From Dimorphilus gyrociliatus (Eukaryota; Annelida; Polychaeta; Dinophilidae): DNA of 64,000 bases. Every line of letters starts with the position of its first letter. Within the stretch, counting starts at the first letter, position 1. The translations under genes were made by a program, and so were the position numbers. Positions 36,312 to 53,225 of the stretch are shown one piece after another. The notes beneath the pieces are model-generated. The model saw only the letters and a program-made list of their open reading frames with translations. It was not told the origin of the DNA and did no database searches. The DNA lies in contig CAJFCJ010000018.1 of assembly GCA_904063045.1 (NCBI GenBank), positions 620,001-684,000 on the forward strand. Reading direction: 5' to 3'.

Positions 36312-37960
36312 GTAAGTGTTAAAATTAATAATTTTCACGACTTTTTAGATCAATGAACTAGGAACAGCGTCCTAAATAAGTTATCTAACTTTATAAATTT
36401 CCTAGGAGTTTGTAGTAATAGGCCTTTTCATTTTTTTTATATAAAAACTAGAAAGTAACTCTCTCTAAAATGAATGTTAACAAGCATTATAGAAACATTC
36501 AAAACCTTGGTTTTTACTTCATTGAAAAAAAAGAGTGTTCCCAATGTACATTAGAGATTAAGGCTGTTAAGGCTGCTTTAATAGACTATGGTTTGATCAA
36601 TGCCCCTCGTTCCATCCCCGAATTTCTGCTATTCACCGATTTGTCCTCAACGGTCGTTTGCTATGTTACTTTTTAGGTCTGACAAAAATAATGAACGCTT
36701 CCCTTTCTAACCGTTCCTTTCCCTGGTCGCATTTTTTTTATTCATTTTTCAACAGTAGTTGAATTGGATATAATAACTTTTTAGTGATTTAGAAAAGTCA
36801 AAATCAATAGCATTTACTTAATAGTCAAGTCCATATTTCATAGAAATCTACAATATAATTTTGTATATTTGGAAGAAACGAATATAATTAACTTATTGGT
36901 TTTTTATTTGGTCGATAGATGGCGTAATTGACATAAGAGCTTGCTCGAATTTTTAGTTTTTTAAAGTCCTGTTGTTTAGTCTTTGTAAGCAGTATATCGA
37001 AAGGAATAAATTTTTAACGTCATATTTTAATAACACTTATTTTGCGATTATATTATCTGTTGGGGGAGATTTTTCAGTAACAAAGTCGTAAATCCAATGA
37101 CTTTCAGGCTATTTAGTTTACGACTATTCTACAGTAGAGTAATGCATATCTGTGAACTGGTGGGGAGGCCTTAAGGGGAATGTAAATTCTCCAGAATTAG
37201 CCTGCTCTATGTATACTTAGCTAATGCATGCAAATATACATATATATATATATTAGTATACATACTGCATCTAACTGTATTTTAGAATAGTTGATAAAAG
37301 ATTTAGTGAAGAAGTAATAGAGTGAGAAAAAGAGAGCTAAGAGAGAAAATAATTTGGTGTTAAAGTGAAAGTGGCATTAACTAAGAGAAAAGAATCTTAA
37401 AGCTAAGAAACAGATATATAAGTGTAATTAAGCGGATAGTAAGTGGAGTTTAGGACCACAATATTTTAGTAACAAACGTAAAGGAACTCAACAGTTGAGA
37501 GGATTAGGAGAAAACGATATGAATTGTAAAATCTATTTACCACATGCCAATTGTCTCAAATAATTTATCATTAAGCAAAGTTGTAGTAAAATTACGTGTT
37601 GAAATATATAAGAGTGAAAGAGTTTATTTGTCATTGAATTATTTAGTATAAAATTTAATGATTTTCGGTAATTTCTACTCCAATATCGAATTTCTTTAAG
37701 CCTAAGCTAAGAGACAAATGAGTAGAATATGAGAATTTTCCAAGGTTTTCAGCTGCAGAAAGAAATAGACTAGATAGGATAGTTTAGTTTGGATTGAAAA
37801 GTCGCAAATGTCAATTTATTCACCATTTATATATGTTTTAATAAAATACATCTATCAAAATCGCATACAAAATTATTTATTTTACGGTTACGTAGGGAAG
37901 CGCCGCTTAGTGATTCTTACAGTCAATAGTTTGCCGATTGACAACAACTAGAAAACACTC

Positions 37961-37970
37961 CGCATGCGCA
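37961..37970 (+). promoter_or_regulatory. NRF1-like site upstream of DPP exon 1c
   Basis: CGCATGCGCA, a palindromic NRF1-type word, lies 150 bp upstream of exon 1c in otherwise AT-rich DNA. A further ATGCGCG occurs near 38034. This suggests a separate promoter for exon 1c. Confidence 0.35.
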
Positions 37971-38110
37971 TTGCTGTTTTCAGAGAGGCTATATTTACAT
38001 TAATGATGTGTACAATGGATTTATTCAGTATTCATGCGCGTTCTGCTGCTGCTGTTAAATTTTATTTTTGAAAACGTTACTGTTATTAAACTAAGGATAA
38101 GGGAAAAGCA

Positions 38111-38161
38111 ATGTACAGAAGCGCTGACGCTGGAACAACGAGCATTAGAACTTCGGGTAAA
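38111..38161 (+). CDS. DPP candidate alternative first exon 1c
   Basis: A 17-codon frame (MYRSADAGTTSIRTSGK) ends in phase 0 before GTAGGTATAG. It resembles exon 1d (MNYSAGTSTTHIKSVSK) residue by residue, which supports both being real and derived by duplication. It joins in frame to the exon at 43355. Confidence 0.6.
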
Positions 38162-38404
38162 GTAGGTATAGCTTTATAAAACTTTCCTATATATATTTAA
38201 TATTTCTCTCCATTTAAAAACTTTGCTTTCACTTATTTCAAAATTGATTAGCTAAAACTGACCTGGCATTTATAGGTTATAAATTATCAGCTGTTGTTAA
38301 AATATAGGAAAAATTATAAAACTATTATCAATAATTCCATTATAATGTGTTTTATGTATATTTAGTATACAGAATGTATATTAGTATATAAAGTACATAT
38401 AATT

Positions 38405-38432
38405 TATATTAGTATATATATATACTAATATA
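38405..38432. repeat. 28-bp perfect AT palindrome
   Basis: A perfect inverted repeat centred on TATATATATA with G/C arms (TATTAGTA...TACTAATA), followed by more TA repeat to about 38456. It could extrude as a cruciform. It lies in the DPP 5' region. Confidence 0.8.
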
Positions 38433-39699
38433 TATATATATATATATATTAATATATCGTAATATGCTATACACATTTGATAGATAAATTTGGATAATAT
38501 GCTAAAAGTAGCATAGAGTATTAAGCAAAGCTTGAAGAATATCTAAATGGCAATTTATGGATAAAGAAGAAATAAATTATACTTGTTCTTTTCAATAAAC
38601 GTACGGAGTAGTGCATATTTATGAACTCAACTTTATATTTATTTCATTTTTAATACCTTTAAAAGGAATTATAATATATTTTTGATTTGGAAAATTGCTT
38701 GTAGGACGTAATTGAATATTATCACTTTCAAGTCATTAAGAGTCTTTCAATACATAAATAACTCGGAGAATGCTATCTTCAAACGAAAGTTTAAAATACT
38801 TCCTCTTCGCTCCTTCTCATCTTCTTTCCAATAATTAGCATATTTGCAGCCTAATTCCCCGAAGGATATTTTGTTACTCGATAATCAATGATGCATAAGA
38901 TGGGTTGCATTAGCAGATAAAGAATTTGTGGATGTAGTTAGCCATGAATTTCCCAAACATTATCTTTCTCCAAGAATGCGGGAATTCTTAATAAATCAGA
39001 GCTTTTATGAATATGCTAAGTGAGTTCAAATCCGTTGATCTCCAAGTAGCGATGGTTTTCAAATAATCCTTCTTACCGCATCTGCAGCAAATTCGGTTGT
39101 CCAAGAAATTTTATACGGCAAAGCAAAAGCTCTCTGTTATTTATCGTATTAGCAAACCCTGCAATGTCTGGGTTGGGACAATTTGCGTTAAAGAGCGTAA
39201 TTGAGTTTTTTGTAGATTAATTTCTAACCTATTTTAAGCTTTGTTTTCCTACAACTTTTGACAATTCACTCAACTAAAGCGTTTCCTATTAAGTTGCTCT
39301 TGTTGTTAAATGATTACACTTAACATGAGAAATTAATATTTATTCGTCTGAAGATAAGAAATTTTGATAATATCATTTCCACAAGAGTAAAATACAAGAG
39401 AAACGTCAATGGTATTTTCAATAAAGTATTATAAGCTTTGAAGATATCATAAGGGTTAAAATGCGGTTAATTATAGTGAAATGATAAAATAATGGGAGAG
39501 TATGGCCTTTATTTCTTTTTTTGTATACAGCATTAAACAATTCTTTGTAAATTGAATTCTTTCCTGTTTTATCAGTGACATTAAGATCAATATGTAGACG
39601 AATATTAAATGATTCATTTAGTTATTGTATTTAGTTGAAGTTTGCCACGTGAAGTAGGCGGAAAACAATATTTTGAATTACTGACGTTTAAAATCCAAA

Positions 39700-39716
39700 C
39701 TGCTAGATGGCACCAC
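39700..39716 (+). promoter_or_regulatory. CTCF-like motif in DPP 5' region
   Basis: CTGCTAGATGGCACCAC is near-identical to the site at 31995-32010. Weaker relatives lie at 36914-36923 and 42705-42719, between the alternative first exons. Confidence 0.4.
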
Positions 39717-40721
39717 TTTATTTTATTGAAGGAGATATTTTAAAATTGGGCTTATTTATATTCTTACAATGCTTTGATGAGTATAGGGTACATCAATTAT
39801 TTAAAGTATAAACTTAACTTTAGTCTTTTCTTAAAAATAGGAAAAAGTACTAATTATTCATAATTTATATTAAGGGGTGAACTCATTATTGAAAGATTTT
39901 TTTTTACATTTTCCATTAGACAACAAAGTTTGTTTTGTTACTCTTCGAAAATTTTGCTATGGATGATGCTTTTCTGGATCGCAATGTCCCCTGTGGACTT
40001 TGACTGCATGCATATTTTCTTGCTTATCTCATAACTTTTAACTCCCTCATGAATTTTCATTCTGTTTCATTTCGAAAATCGTACGCGATCAACTGTTCTT
40101 TGTTCTTCTCTTCAAACGCTTTTGCTCGTCAATAAGGTTGACTTTCGTTTTGTGTACTGTTTTTTTTCGTAGTGTATTTTCTTTAAGTTGGAGGGGGAAG
40201 GCGATTGATATTCTTAAAAAGATTTTTATTTTCTGTTCGTTGGTTGGACCCTGCTTTTAATGGGACCGGATAATAAGATCTAAAATTCATACATTTCAAA
40301 TTACCGTTTTTCTTTATATACAAACCTCGTGAGATATTAGATTCTTCGCATAAAGGAAAGACTAAATCTTTTTAGCACATCATCGTTTCTCTCTTTCTAG
40401 ACATGTTCATAGATCCTTTGCGGCAGTCTTTACTGTTCATATTTTTCAGGAATAAAGCTTTCATTTTTTGAGTAGTAAGATAATTCAAATTAATAAGGAC
40501 ATATCCCTACAATAGTTGAATTCGCAGTCTCACAAGGCGAGGACGCGGCAAACCAGTTCCGAATAATAAATACATTTAGGCCTAGAATTCCGACAAAATT
40601 GTTGCAGATCTTTACAGCAAGTCGCTGTTGCAAGAACATTTTTCCCCACACGGATTAGAATTATACTCAGAGCACATTCTTTTGCGTTACTGATATTATC
40701 GAAACTAAGAAGGTAAAAAGT

Positions 40722-40829
40722 ATGAATTATAGCGCTGGAACTTCAACTACTCATATTAAAAGTGTCAGCAAATCTTCATCTAGGGGAAATGCCTCAGGGC
40801 AAAACTATAAACAAATTAACAATTTGACG
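40722..40829 (+). CDS. DPP candidate alternative first exon 1d
   Basis: A 36-codon frame beginning MNYSAGTSTTHIKSVSKSSS ends in phase 0 before GTAGTT. The start resembles the vertebrate DPP6/DPP10 first exon as I recall it (MNQTAGVSNNVR and MNQTASVSHHIK), and it resembles exon 1c. This would be the ancestral-type cytoplasmic N-terminus, spliced to 43355 across a 2.5-kb intron. Confidence 0.65.
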
Positions 40830-43085
40830 GTAGTTGTTATTAGTATTATTGTTATTTTTCTACATTTATAAAACATTTTGGATGTTTCGTTTTCTCGTTC
40901 ATTTATAAATACTACGTAATTGTATTTTCACTTTCAATATCATAAATGTGTAAAAAAGAATGAATAAATAAACAAATTAACATTTACTCTTTCTTTCCTC
41001 TTGCTCTACAAAATAACTATGATAGACCGAGGTACGTAAATTTTTCCTCTAACCCAACTACAATATATTCCCGTTTATCCTTTGTATGCACTTTTTTATT
41101 GCACCAAACAGATGAAAAGTTTTATATCCTATTATATATATAAAGAAAGAACTAATAATTTTTATTTATCAGTTCAATATTAAATAAAAATTTATATTGC
41201 ACTTTATAGAATTCTCTTTTTTATTTTTTTATATATCGTTTTTGTTCACGGTCGATTTTGTGTTCTAAAAAAACTCAATATAAAGTATTATGTAGTAAAT
41301 TTACAAAGGTTTAATGTATCTTCGAATTGAGCATAAGCAAAAAGGAAAAATAATAAATAAATACATATAAATAAAGAATATATTTCTCTTTAAGGAAAAT
41401 ATTATTTGATTTTATAACCGACTTTATTAAGAATGTAGGAGGAGGAGGAGAGGGAAAAAGTGGAAAATGTTACCTCCAATGCATAACACATCAACGAAAG
41501 TAACGAATTTAAGGAGTAAAAAAATAAAATTAGATAAAAATTCCACACCTGAAGACTTTTCTTAATCATTTTGTAAATTTTTTGCAAGTATATCTAATGG
41601 AAATAAATTGAAAAAATTGATATAAAAAAACGCTATTTTTTTAATGATGACTCCATGAAATGTGTAAAAATTGACAGATGGTATTCGCAATGTATTATGC
41701 ATTATAATTTATATCTATTTATCTATTTTAAAATGAGAATTAGTGTAAAATATTTCATTAAAATTAATTGACGTAGAAAACGATAGAATATATATCTAAA
41801 AAGTTCTATATTTAGATAACATAAGGCAACAACAACAACAAAAAAATGATTTGAAGTATTCGTATAACCTTTATGAAATTTGTAGTTTCTTCTCGTTTTC
41901 GATTTTTACAATTCTAACTAAACAATATAGCTTTTGTTATACAGAATTGTATTTCTATAGCTTACAGCATAGTCAGAATCGTAATGTAAAATAACAACAA
42001 GAAAAAAAAAGAAAATAACATTGTCTAAAATACTTGTTTATTATACATAGATTTGATATTAAAAACTGACATTGCTCATATGCATATTTATGTTTTCTTA
42101 GAGTTTTTATTTTGCGGTGTTATGGAGCTTACTTTCTTTTTTTTTCCATTTAGTATTTATGTTTGCTAATTATTCAGCCGCATCATTCCTGTGATCAATA
42201 TCAATATATGCTAAATTCCTCTGTATTGTTTTGTTTTTCTTGTTTTCTATCTTTTGAATAGAGATACTTTTAATAGGTTATCAAGAAATAGTGTACATTT
42301 ACATTGGTGTGAACAATACAAACACGACTAACGCGCTCTTTTAAATATCCCCTCTGTACAAGCAGAAAACGCTATCGCAATGTATTTTAAGGTAAAAGTA
42401 AGGTGCAGTCAATAATTATTTATCAACTTTCCATAACTTCGTTAATTATCTATTTCGCGAATATCCCCATTAATCAACATCAATTACATCAATTAAATTG
42501 ATATGAATTTCCCTATTCAATAAAATATATGTCGTATTCTTTATATAATAACAACAAAAGAAATACATTTTAATTTCAATTGAATCATAGATAAATTATT
42601 GTATAGTGTTTTGTATAAAACGTTCAGATATTTAGATTCCTGCAGACATATACAGTTTACATGTAAGCTGTTTACTTGATTTTTTTTTTAATATCCATTT
42701 TTGTACAGTAGATGGCCCTACATACCTCATTTTAAGTTTCATTCTAATTGGATATTAAAAGTAATTTTTCCTTCTCATAATCTGACGTAATTGAATAAAT
42801 CTATTACTGTAGCATTTAATGATTGATTGACTTGTTATTGTACTAAATAATCTTGACCTTAGGACACAAAAGCCAAATTCCAACTAATCACCAATTAAGC
42901 AAGCTCCACCCTTATTTAATTATGTTTTAGTAAGGGAAATTAAATTTTGATTTAGTTAAATTTCAATCTTTGCCTCCCTTTTTTAACACAAAATTTGAAA
43001 GAAAATGAGAAAAACAATTCACATTGTTAAATTATTGAAGAAAGTGAAATTATTAAGCAATCTAGTTGATTACGCTGCGGGCTTC
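40830..43085. other. Non-coding intron / promoter region of DPP
   Basis: AT-rich with no coding frame supported (the one at 41402-41587 is a chance frame). It contains the CTCF-like ACAGTAGATGGCCCT at 42705-42719. Confidence 0.5.
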
Positions 43086-43093
43086 TATATAAA
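43086..43093 (+). promoter_or_regulatory. TATA box of DPP exon 1e
   Basis: TATATAAA lies 46 bp upstream of the exon 1e ATG. An initiator-like TCAGT (43126-43130) lies about 40 bp downstream of it. This suggests that exon 1e has its own TATA promoter with a very short leader. Confidence 0.5.
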
Positions 43094-43138
43094 GCGGAAT
43101 AGTTTGTTGAAATTTACTCTTTTTGTCAGTCTTTTGAG

Positions 43139-47347
<4,209 letters not shown>

Positions 47348-49352
47348 AATTTACTTATTTTTTCATGTTTACTTCCCCATTTACTGTTACTTCTATATTC
47401 ATAACATTTACGGGTAGTTTGTTTTTTTTTTAAGTTTATACAGTTAATTAACATTTATAGTGTGCCGTATGTCTTAAAAAAGGAAAGAATGTATACTGTA
47501 TTCTTCTTTTATGCTTCGTATTAGTTTGAAGATATTGAAATTGGTTAATGAATAACCAAAAGAAAAAAAAACATTCCCACAAGAGGCTTTCTATAGAAAT
47601 TAAATGTTCGCTAAAGAACCTCTTGTTTACTGCATCAGTCTTAAAGTATTTTTGTTTTGTAATTATAATTCGCAGCTACTGTTACTTCTTTGTTACAAAA
47701 TATTTAATTGATTGATACATACAATATTTATTCACTTTTTTCCTATATATTATTCGTATTAATAACAGATGGCAATAGTATAGTTTTACCCTCAACGCCC
47801 CCTTTTTTTCCTTCTAGAATATAAAGAGACCGATATTTTAAATTATGTAGGATTACGGCAGTCGTGGATATAAAACTGAATTGTTTGTGTTCTATTTTTG
47901 ATGAAGCAGAACTGAGAGATTGCTAAAAGAGAAAGAGTAGACTTAATTTGTAAGGATTGTGACACCTTACTTTGCTCACAACTTTTGAGATAGAAACGTA
48001 AAGAAAGCAAAAAACCGCTGCGTGACTAAGGTGGTAATTTTTCTACATTTTCTTCTACAAACAGAATAAATTGATTGATTGATCCTCCGTTCCATTTTCT
48101 CCATCTTGCTGCTGACTATTACTATTACTACTTCTTATCAGGAGAAAAATTTTAGAAGAAACTAAACAGCATAAACGATCCGAAATCAATATATAGCTGA
48201 AAATCGATTATTGAAGAGGATATGTATATATGAAATAAACTCTCTTTTGGGACATGAAGGTGCTATTGAGCATGATGTTGCTTAAAGGAAACATTTGGAG
48301 AACATGATTTTTCCTAATGGACCACTATACATGTGGGTAAATCATAAATGTTAACATATATAGAATAATATAGAATAATAAGTTCAAAGCTAGAGGTCGA
48401 GTGAGAGTGTATATAAGCGAAGCGAGAGTAAGAGAGCACAGCCTAAACGATATAATAATAAGCTTTCAATAATAGCTCTTTTAAAAATTGTGTAAAATGG
48501 TATTTTTTTTTTATATATATAAATAATAATTATAATAGGATTAAATCTTTTCACTCAAATATCGAAAAATGGGAAATATAGATCAATAAACTGGAAGCTG
48601 AAGAAAAAACTTGCTAACAAAAACCTGCAGAATTCTTTCTCTTTGTTAATATTTGCATACAAATATTGAAATAGAGAACAGTTTTCCGCAAAAAAAAAAA
48701 ATTTATGAAAGAAATTGACAGAAATTGGAGAAAGAGCCGTCACTTTTAACGGAAATAAGAACGGGGTATTAAAAAAAGCACAAAAGGAAAAAAAATAATA
48801 ACCGAATGAGCATCAACGTAGAATTTAGAATGTACGTTACGTCTCATTTTACGCTATAACTCATGTTCGTAGCGACTTCCTCTTATGAAAAGTGCTATTT
48901 TCCGAAAAAAAAGTAAATCAATCAAATTTAACAAGCTGACGTTCTTATTGCACCTTTGTATACAACAAAATGTGTTTAAATTTTGTAAAAAACAATGTAT
49001 TATCTTTATTGAATTTCTGTTGTTATAAAAGCATTCGTACAAGTGTAATCTCACATATGAAAATTCCAAGACTAACGCAATCTATATATAGACGATAAAG
49101 ACTAGTAAATATATAGATATTTTCTGGTGTATATATCGCGTAGGCCTTACATGTAAGCCTAGTTTGCTCATATAGTGCTAATAGTGAAACATTTGACAGG
49201 TAGACTGGCAGCGCTCGCTTGGATCTTTGTGCATATTCCAAATAAGATATAAACTAAGAAACGACAATAAGATAACTGGCCTTTGCAGGTATTATTACTG
49301 AATGTTTATGGTTTCACATAAAAAACATTCATATTGAAGAAAACTAAACAGA
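47348..49352. other. DPP 3' UTR and spacer before the fucosyltransferase
   Basis: No gene is supported; the frames at 48555-48743, 48854-49069 and 49023-49241 look random. AATAAA words at 48064-48069 and 48234-48239 are candidate poly(A) signals for DPP. A CTCF-like ACAGATGGCAA lies at 47765-47775. Confidence 0.5.
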
Positions 49353-51095
49353 ATGAGATTTTATAAAAAGAGATTCATTCTCAGCTTAGTTTTCATTGGA
49401 TTCTGTTATGTTTGCTATATAGCTTTAATCGGAAATATTCCTCTAAACGACTTGGAGATGCCAAGAAAACATTATGATATTTTATGGACAAAAAAATCAG
49501 AAAAATTAGTATTACAGTTTCATCAGCATTCTTATGATCCCTCAAAAGTATACTCAAATCCAGATGACCCTTACCACGATCGAATTTTAGAACAAATGCA
49601 CTTTGTACCAAATAGTTATGACCCATTTAGAAGTTCAGAAAAAATAATCTATATGTTTGATGGTTTAGGCGATTTACCATCTGGACGAGAAAAATTTGTG
49701 TTTGATAAATGTCCAGTCGATAATTGTGTTTTGACAGATGATAGTATTAAAATGAGCGATGCAGATGCTGTGTTTTTTAAAGACTCATATGCTGGTGATT
49801 TTGTTAAAGACAGAAATCCTGATCAAATATGGATACTGTATATGCTAGAGTCGCCTTTTCATACTCCTGATCTTACAACTTTCAACGGTCTAATAAATTG
49901 GACAGCCACCTACAGATGGGACTCAACGCTTACGGCACCCTATGAAAGATTTACACTACATAAAAACATTTCCATGAACAAACTAAATACTAGGAACTAT
50001 GCCAATGGAAAGAAAAAAAAGGTTGCGTGGTTCGTATCCAATTGTGGAGCAATGAATCAGAGATTAGAGTATGCTAAAGAACTTGCAAAGTATATAGAGG
50101 TGTTGAAATTTTTTTCCTTTCTTACCAGATATTAAATTTAAAGCATTTTATCAATCTAGTATGTTTAATTATTAACGAATTTGTAAATTTTTAGGTTGAT
50201 ATATTTGGAGCTTGCGGGGAATTACAATGCAACAGCTTTGACGAAAAAAATTCGTGTTCAAAGCTCCTTCAAAGAGAGTATAAATTCTACTTGGCCTTCG
50301 AGAATTCTAACTGCAGATATTACATTACTGAAAAGTTCTTCCGAAATGCTCTTTGGTGGGTAGGAATTAATTTCGTGACGGAGAAATCATTCGGGAATAT
50401 TGGTCAATTAGTTCGGTTTTGTGCGTTAATGCGACGATGCTATAAAGCATGAACTACTCAGTGTTTTTATTATATACTCTTTGGGTATATTTAAATTTAG
50501 ATTATCATAAACGTCAACATAGCAACAATTATAAACAAATCAATTATACACATTACTTCCTTTATGCTTCGTTGACGAAGAGTGCAGAGTGAGAGTTTTT
50601 ATGGAAAAAAATAGAGTAACTTTTTTCATTTCCGCTTTGCCTTGGCGCAATCAATATATTAGTATCTACGATATAAAATCACAACTACATGCATTGCCCA
50701 ATCTATTTGTCTATTATCTATCTATTTATCTTTACAGGAACGACGTTCTTCCTGTTGTAATGGGAGCACCGAAAGTCGATTACGAGCATGCTGCTCCACC
50801 GAATTCGTTCATTTATGCTGAAGACTTCGAAACGCCCGAACACTTAGCTAATTACTTGCACAGATTAGACCAAAACGACGATGAATACAACGAATATTTC
50901 AAGTGGAAAGGAACTGGAGATTTGATCGATACCAAATTCTTTTGTCGACTCTGTTCTTTGCTGCATGATGAGAGTGCAACTCCGAGGTATTACAAGGACA
51001 TTGAAAAATGGTGGAGAACGCCTTTAACTTGTACTAGGGACAAATGGAGTAATTCTTCTCATTATATTACTGATTGGACTGCAACTTTTCAGTAA
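49353..51095 (+). CDS. Alpha-(1,3)-fucosyltransferase (GT10 family)
   Basis: Golgi type II enzyme that transfers fucose from GDP-fucose onto N-acetylglucosamine of glycans; 421 aa. Exons are 49353-50099, 50195-50355 and 50738-51095. A short basic N-terminus (MRFYKKR) is followed by a signal anchor (about residues 8-27). The GT10 catalytic region shows KKVAWFVSNC, the donor-binding core REYKFYLAFENSNCRYYITEKFF, then NDVLPVVMGAP and YEHAAPPNSFIYAEDF. The C-terminal EYFKWKGTGD and FFCRLCSLLH are also typical. The length is normal for invertebrate FucT A/C enzymes, but which subgroup cannot be settled by eye. A few N-glycosylation sequons (NWT, NIS, NSS) are present. Confidence 0.92.
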
Positions 51096-51142
51096 GGATG
51101 AGTTAGAAAAATATTAAATTGCCAAATATTTGCTAAGTCAAA

Positions 51143-51148
51143 AATAAA
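51143..51148 (+). terminator. Poly(A) signal of the fucosyltransferase gene
   Basis: AATAAA lies 48 bp after the stop codon. The convergent MALSU1 gene ends at 51275, so the two 3' UTRs must abut or overlap. Confidence 0.6.
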
Positions 51149-51274
51149 CAATGTTTGAATATTTAGATTTAAAACAATTTTTACTTTTCAAGATTGTTTT
51201 GATGAAAAAATAAAAGAAAAGTTTTATATTGTTCATTGTTTTCAAGCCGACCAGTAATATCCCTTGAGAAATTA

Positions 51275-52510
51275 TTAGGGTACTTTATCATTATGCCAAT
51301 TCGGGTTGTCCCAACCTTCCAAGTCAATTTTCCTGCTTTCTTCTTCTCCAAAAGTTTTATTAGATGGTTCACTAGTTTCATTTCCGGATGTGCCCGATAA
51401 GAAAGACATGAAAGAGTCTGGTTTAATCAACTCTTCGTCTTTTTCCAAGTGACTCCCCACTGTCCATAACGTTTCCAAGTCATACTTTTCCCTTGTTTGA
51501 GGCAATAAGATATGCAGTACAACGTTTCCTGCAGATTACCCTAGTTAGCTATCGATTTCTTTTTGTCATTTATAGAAAAGTATACGATTTATAATTTACA
51601 CGTGACTGTTGAAAAATTTAATGCAAGTCTTTAGTCATTACTTACCCATGTCTAAAGCGTACCAGTCAGTAGTATTTTTCCCTTCTACCCTTAAGAATTT
51701 TCGATCTCTTTTACTTCGTTTCTTTTTCCACTAAATTGATTATAATCTTATTATAGTAATAATACTAACAATAGTCAATCGTTGTAATTCTTACAAGAAT
51801 TTGGAATAACTCGGAAACAGCTCTGATTTGACGGGTAGATTTTGCCGAAGTTAAAACCATATAACTGGCGTAATTAATTTCCGGGGGAATCTATATAAAG
51901 TAAAAATGATCAATATATTAATTTTAAAGATTATTACACTTACCCTAATGCAAGCAATATTCGTCATATTTTCAGCTTTTAAGAGTTCTATCACTTCTCC
52001 GAGATCGAAAACTCCTTCGACACCTCCTGTAAATATAGTTAATTATACGTTAAAAATATCATACCAAATAAAATATCTTTTAAATGTCATGCCACCCAGA
52101 AACTAACTTTCAAGATTGATGGGATAAGTAACTTCTCTTTCATCTCCTAAATCCATATTAGTTTCGCTTACTTCATCATAATCATAGATCTCTTCTAGTT
52201 CATCAATGGTTAAATCCTCTAAAGTTCGTAACTCTTCGCTAGTGTCTGGCTCATCTTCAATAAATCGAATCATCTCGTCATACTCTGTGCCACTGGTTGA
52301 TATAGATGTTTCAATTTTATTTTCATTTGACGTGAAGGATAATCCCGGATTTTTTATATCGTTAGAATTACTACTATTCGTACATTTGTTAAATTTTGTA
52401 TAAAATATATTCCTGTGTATATTGTATATGCTGCCTTTATTTAATTTATTTACAGTTTGTATTTGGCACATTCGGCAAATATTAATCAGAGGTCGTCGAA
52501 GAAACGACAT
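51275..52510 (-). CDS. MALSU1: Mitochondrial ribosome assembly/silencing factor MALSU1 (RsfS family)
   Basis: Mitochondrial protein of the RsfS/Iojap family that binds the large ribosomal subunit during assembly; 306 aa. Exons on the minus strand are 52510-52108, 52026-51944, 51890-51795, 51730-51646 and 51528-51275. The first about 40 residues are basic and Arg/Asn-rich with few acids, a likely mitochondrial presequence. An acidic linker follows. The RsfS domain then runs through GVFDLGEVIELLKAENMTNI, IPPEINYASYMVLTSAKSTR, RVEGKNTTDWYALDMG and LPQTREKYDLETLWTV. The Glu/Ser-rich C-terminal extension is longer than the human one as I recall it. The ATG at 52510 follows a non-ATG frame extension. 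It is head-to-head with FRRS1. Confidence 0.9.
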
Positions 52511-53225
52511 TATCAAGTTCTATGATTTATATGTCGGAAAGGACTCTTAGTTTCTTTGCAGTATGGAAATACGTTTCACTAAACGCACGAGCATGTTCTA
52601 ACGAGCGATATTATGAGGAAGGATTGTTAAAGACATTACAATGTATGGAAAGCATTTCGCTTTACGATTGAGTATTTTTGTAGATGTTTTACTTTATTAT
52701 TAGCATTTTTTATGCGCGCAAATCTTTCCATGTTGAATGATAGTATCAGTATATACTCTTGTAAACATTATTCAGCGTAAGGCACTATGTAGTTTGCCAA
52801 CTTAACTATGGTCGAAAACGTAAAAGTTTTCAACACGAATATCTAAGCTGTATTTGTTTGTTTGAATAATAAAATTCAGTTTATAAAAGTATCACTGTCT
52901 TGGACTGGTTCTTATCGCTGTCTTATTATTTTTCTTTATTTTTCTAATGCTCCTTTAGGAATGTGTTACCACGTCCAACATTCCCCGGTGCATTCTTTCA
53001 ATATATGAATTTTCTGAAGGTGGAACTCTGTGCCACATTACTGAGTAGGATTTCTATTTTTGGCTTTTCGTTAGTGTTGGGCGGAATATAAAGGTTAGCT
53101 CATTGTTCTCTCGACTGCAACAATATCTGTTGATGTAAATATATTATAACTGCAAACATGCCATCTGATCCTCAGAATAAGGAATAGTTATTGTTAATCA
53201 AACTTTTTCAAAACTACAGGTCAGC
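52511..53225. promoter_or_regulatory. Divergent promoter region MALSU1/FRRS1
   Basis: A 715-bp gap between oppositely oriented starts. A CAG acceptor-like T-poor boundary just before 53222 could end an FRRS1 leader intron. No other gene was seen. Confidence 0.4.

Noticed and set aside
36470-36676. 68-codon plus-strand frame between DPP exons 1b and 1c
   Set aside because: Contains a plausible-looking peptide but ends at a stop without a donor in the right phase and has no recognised similarity.
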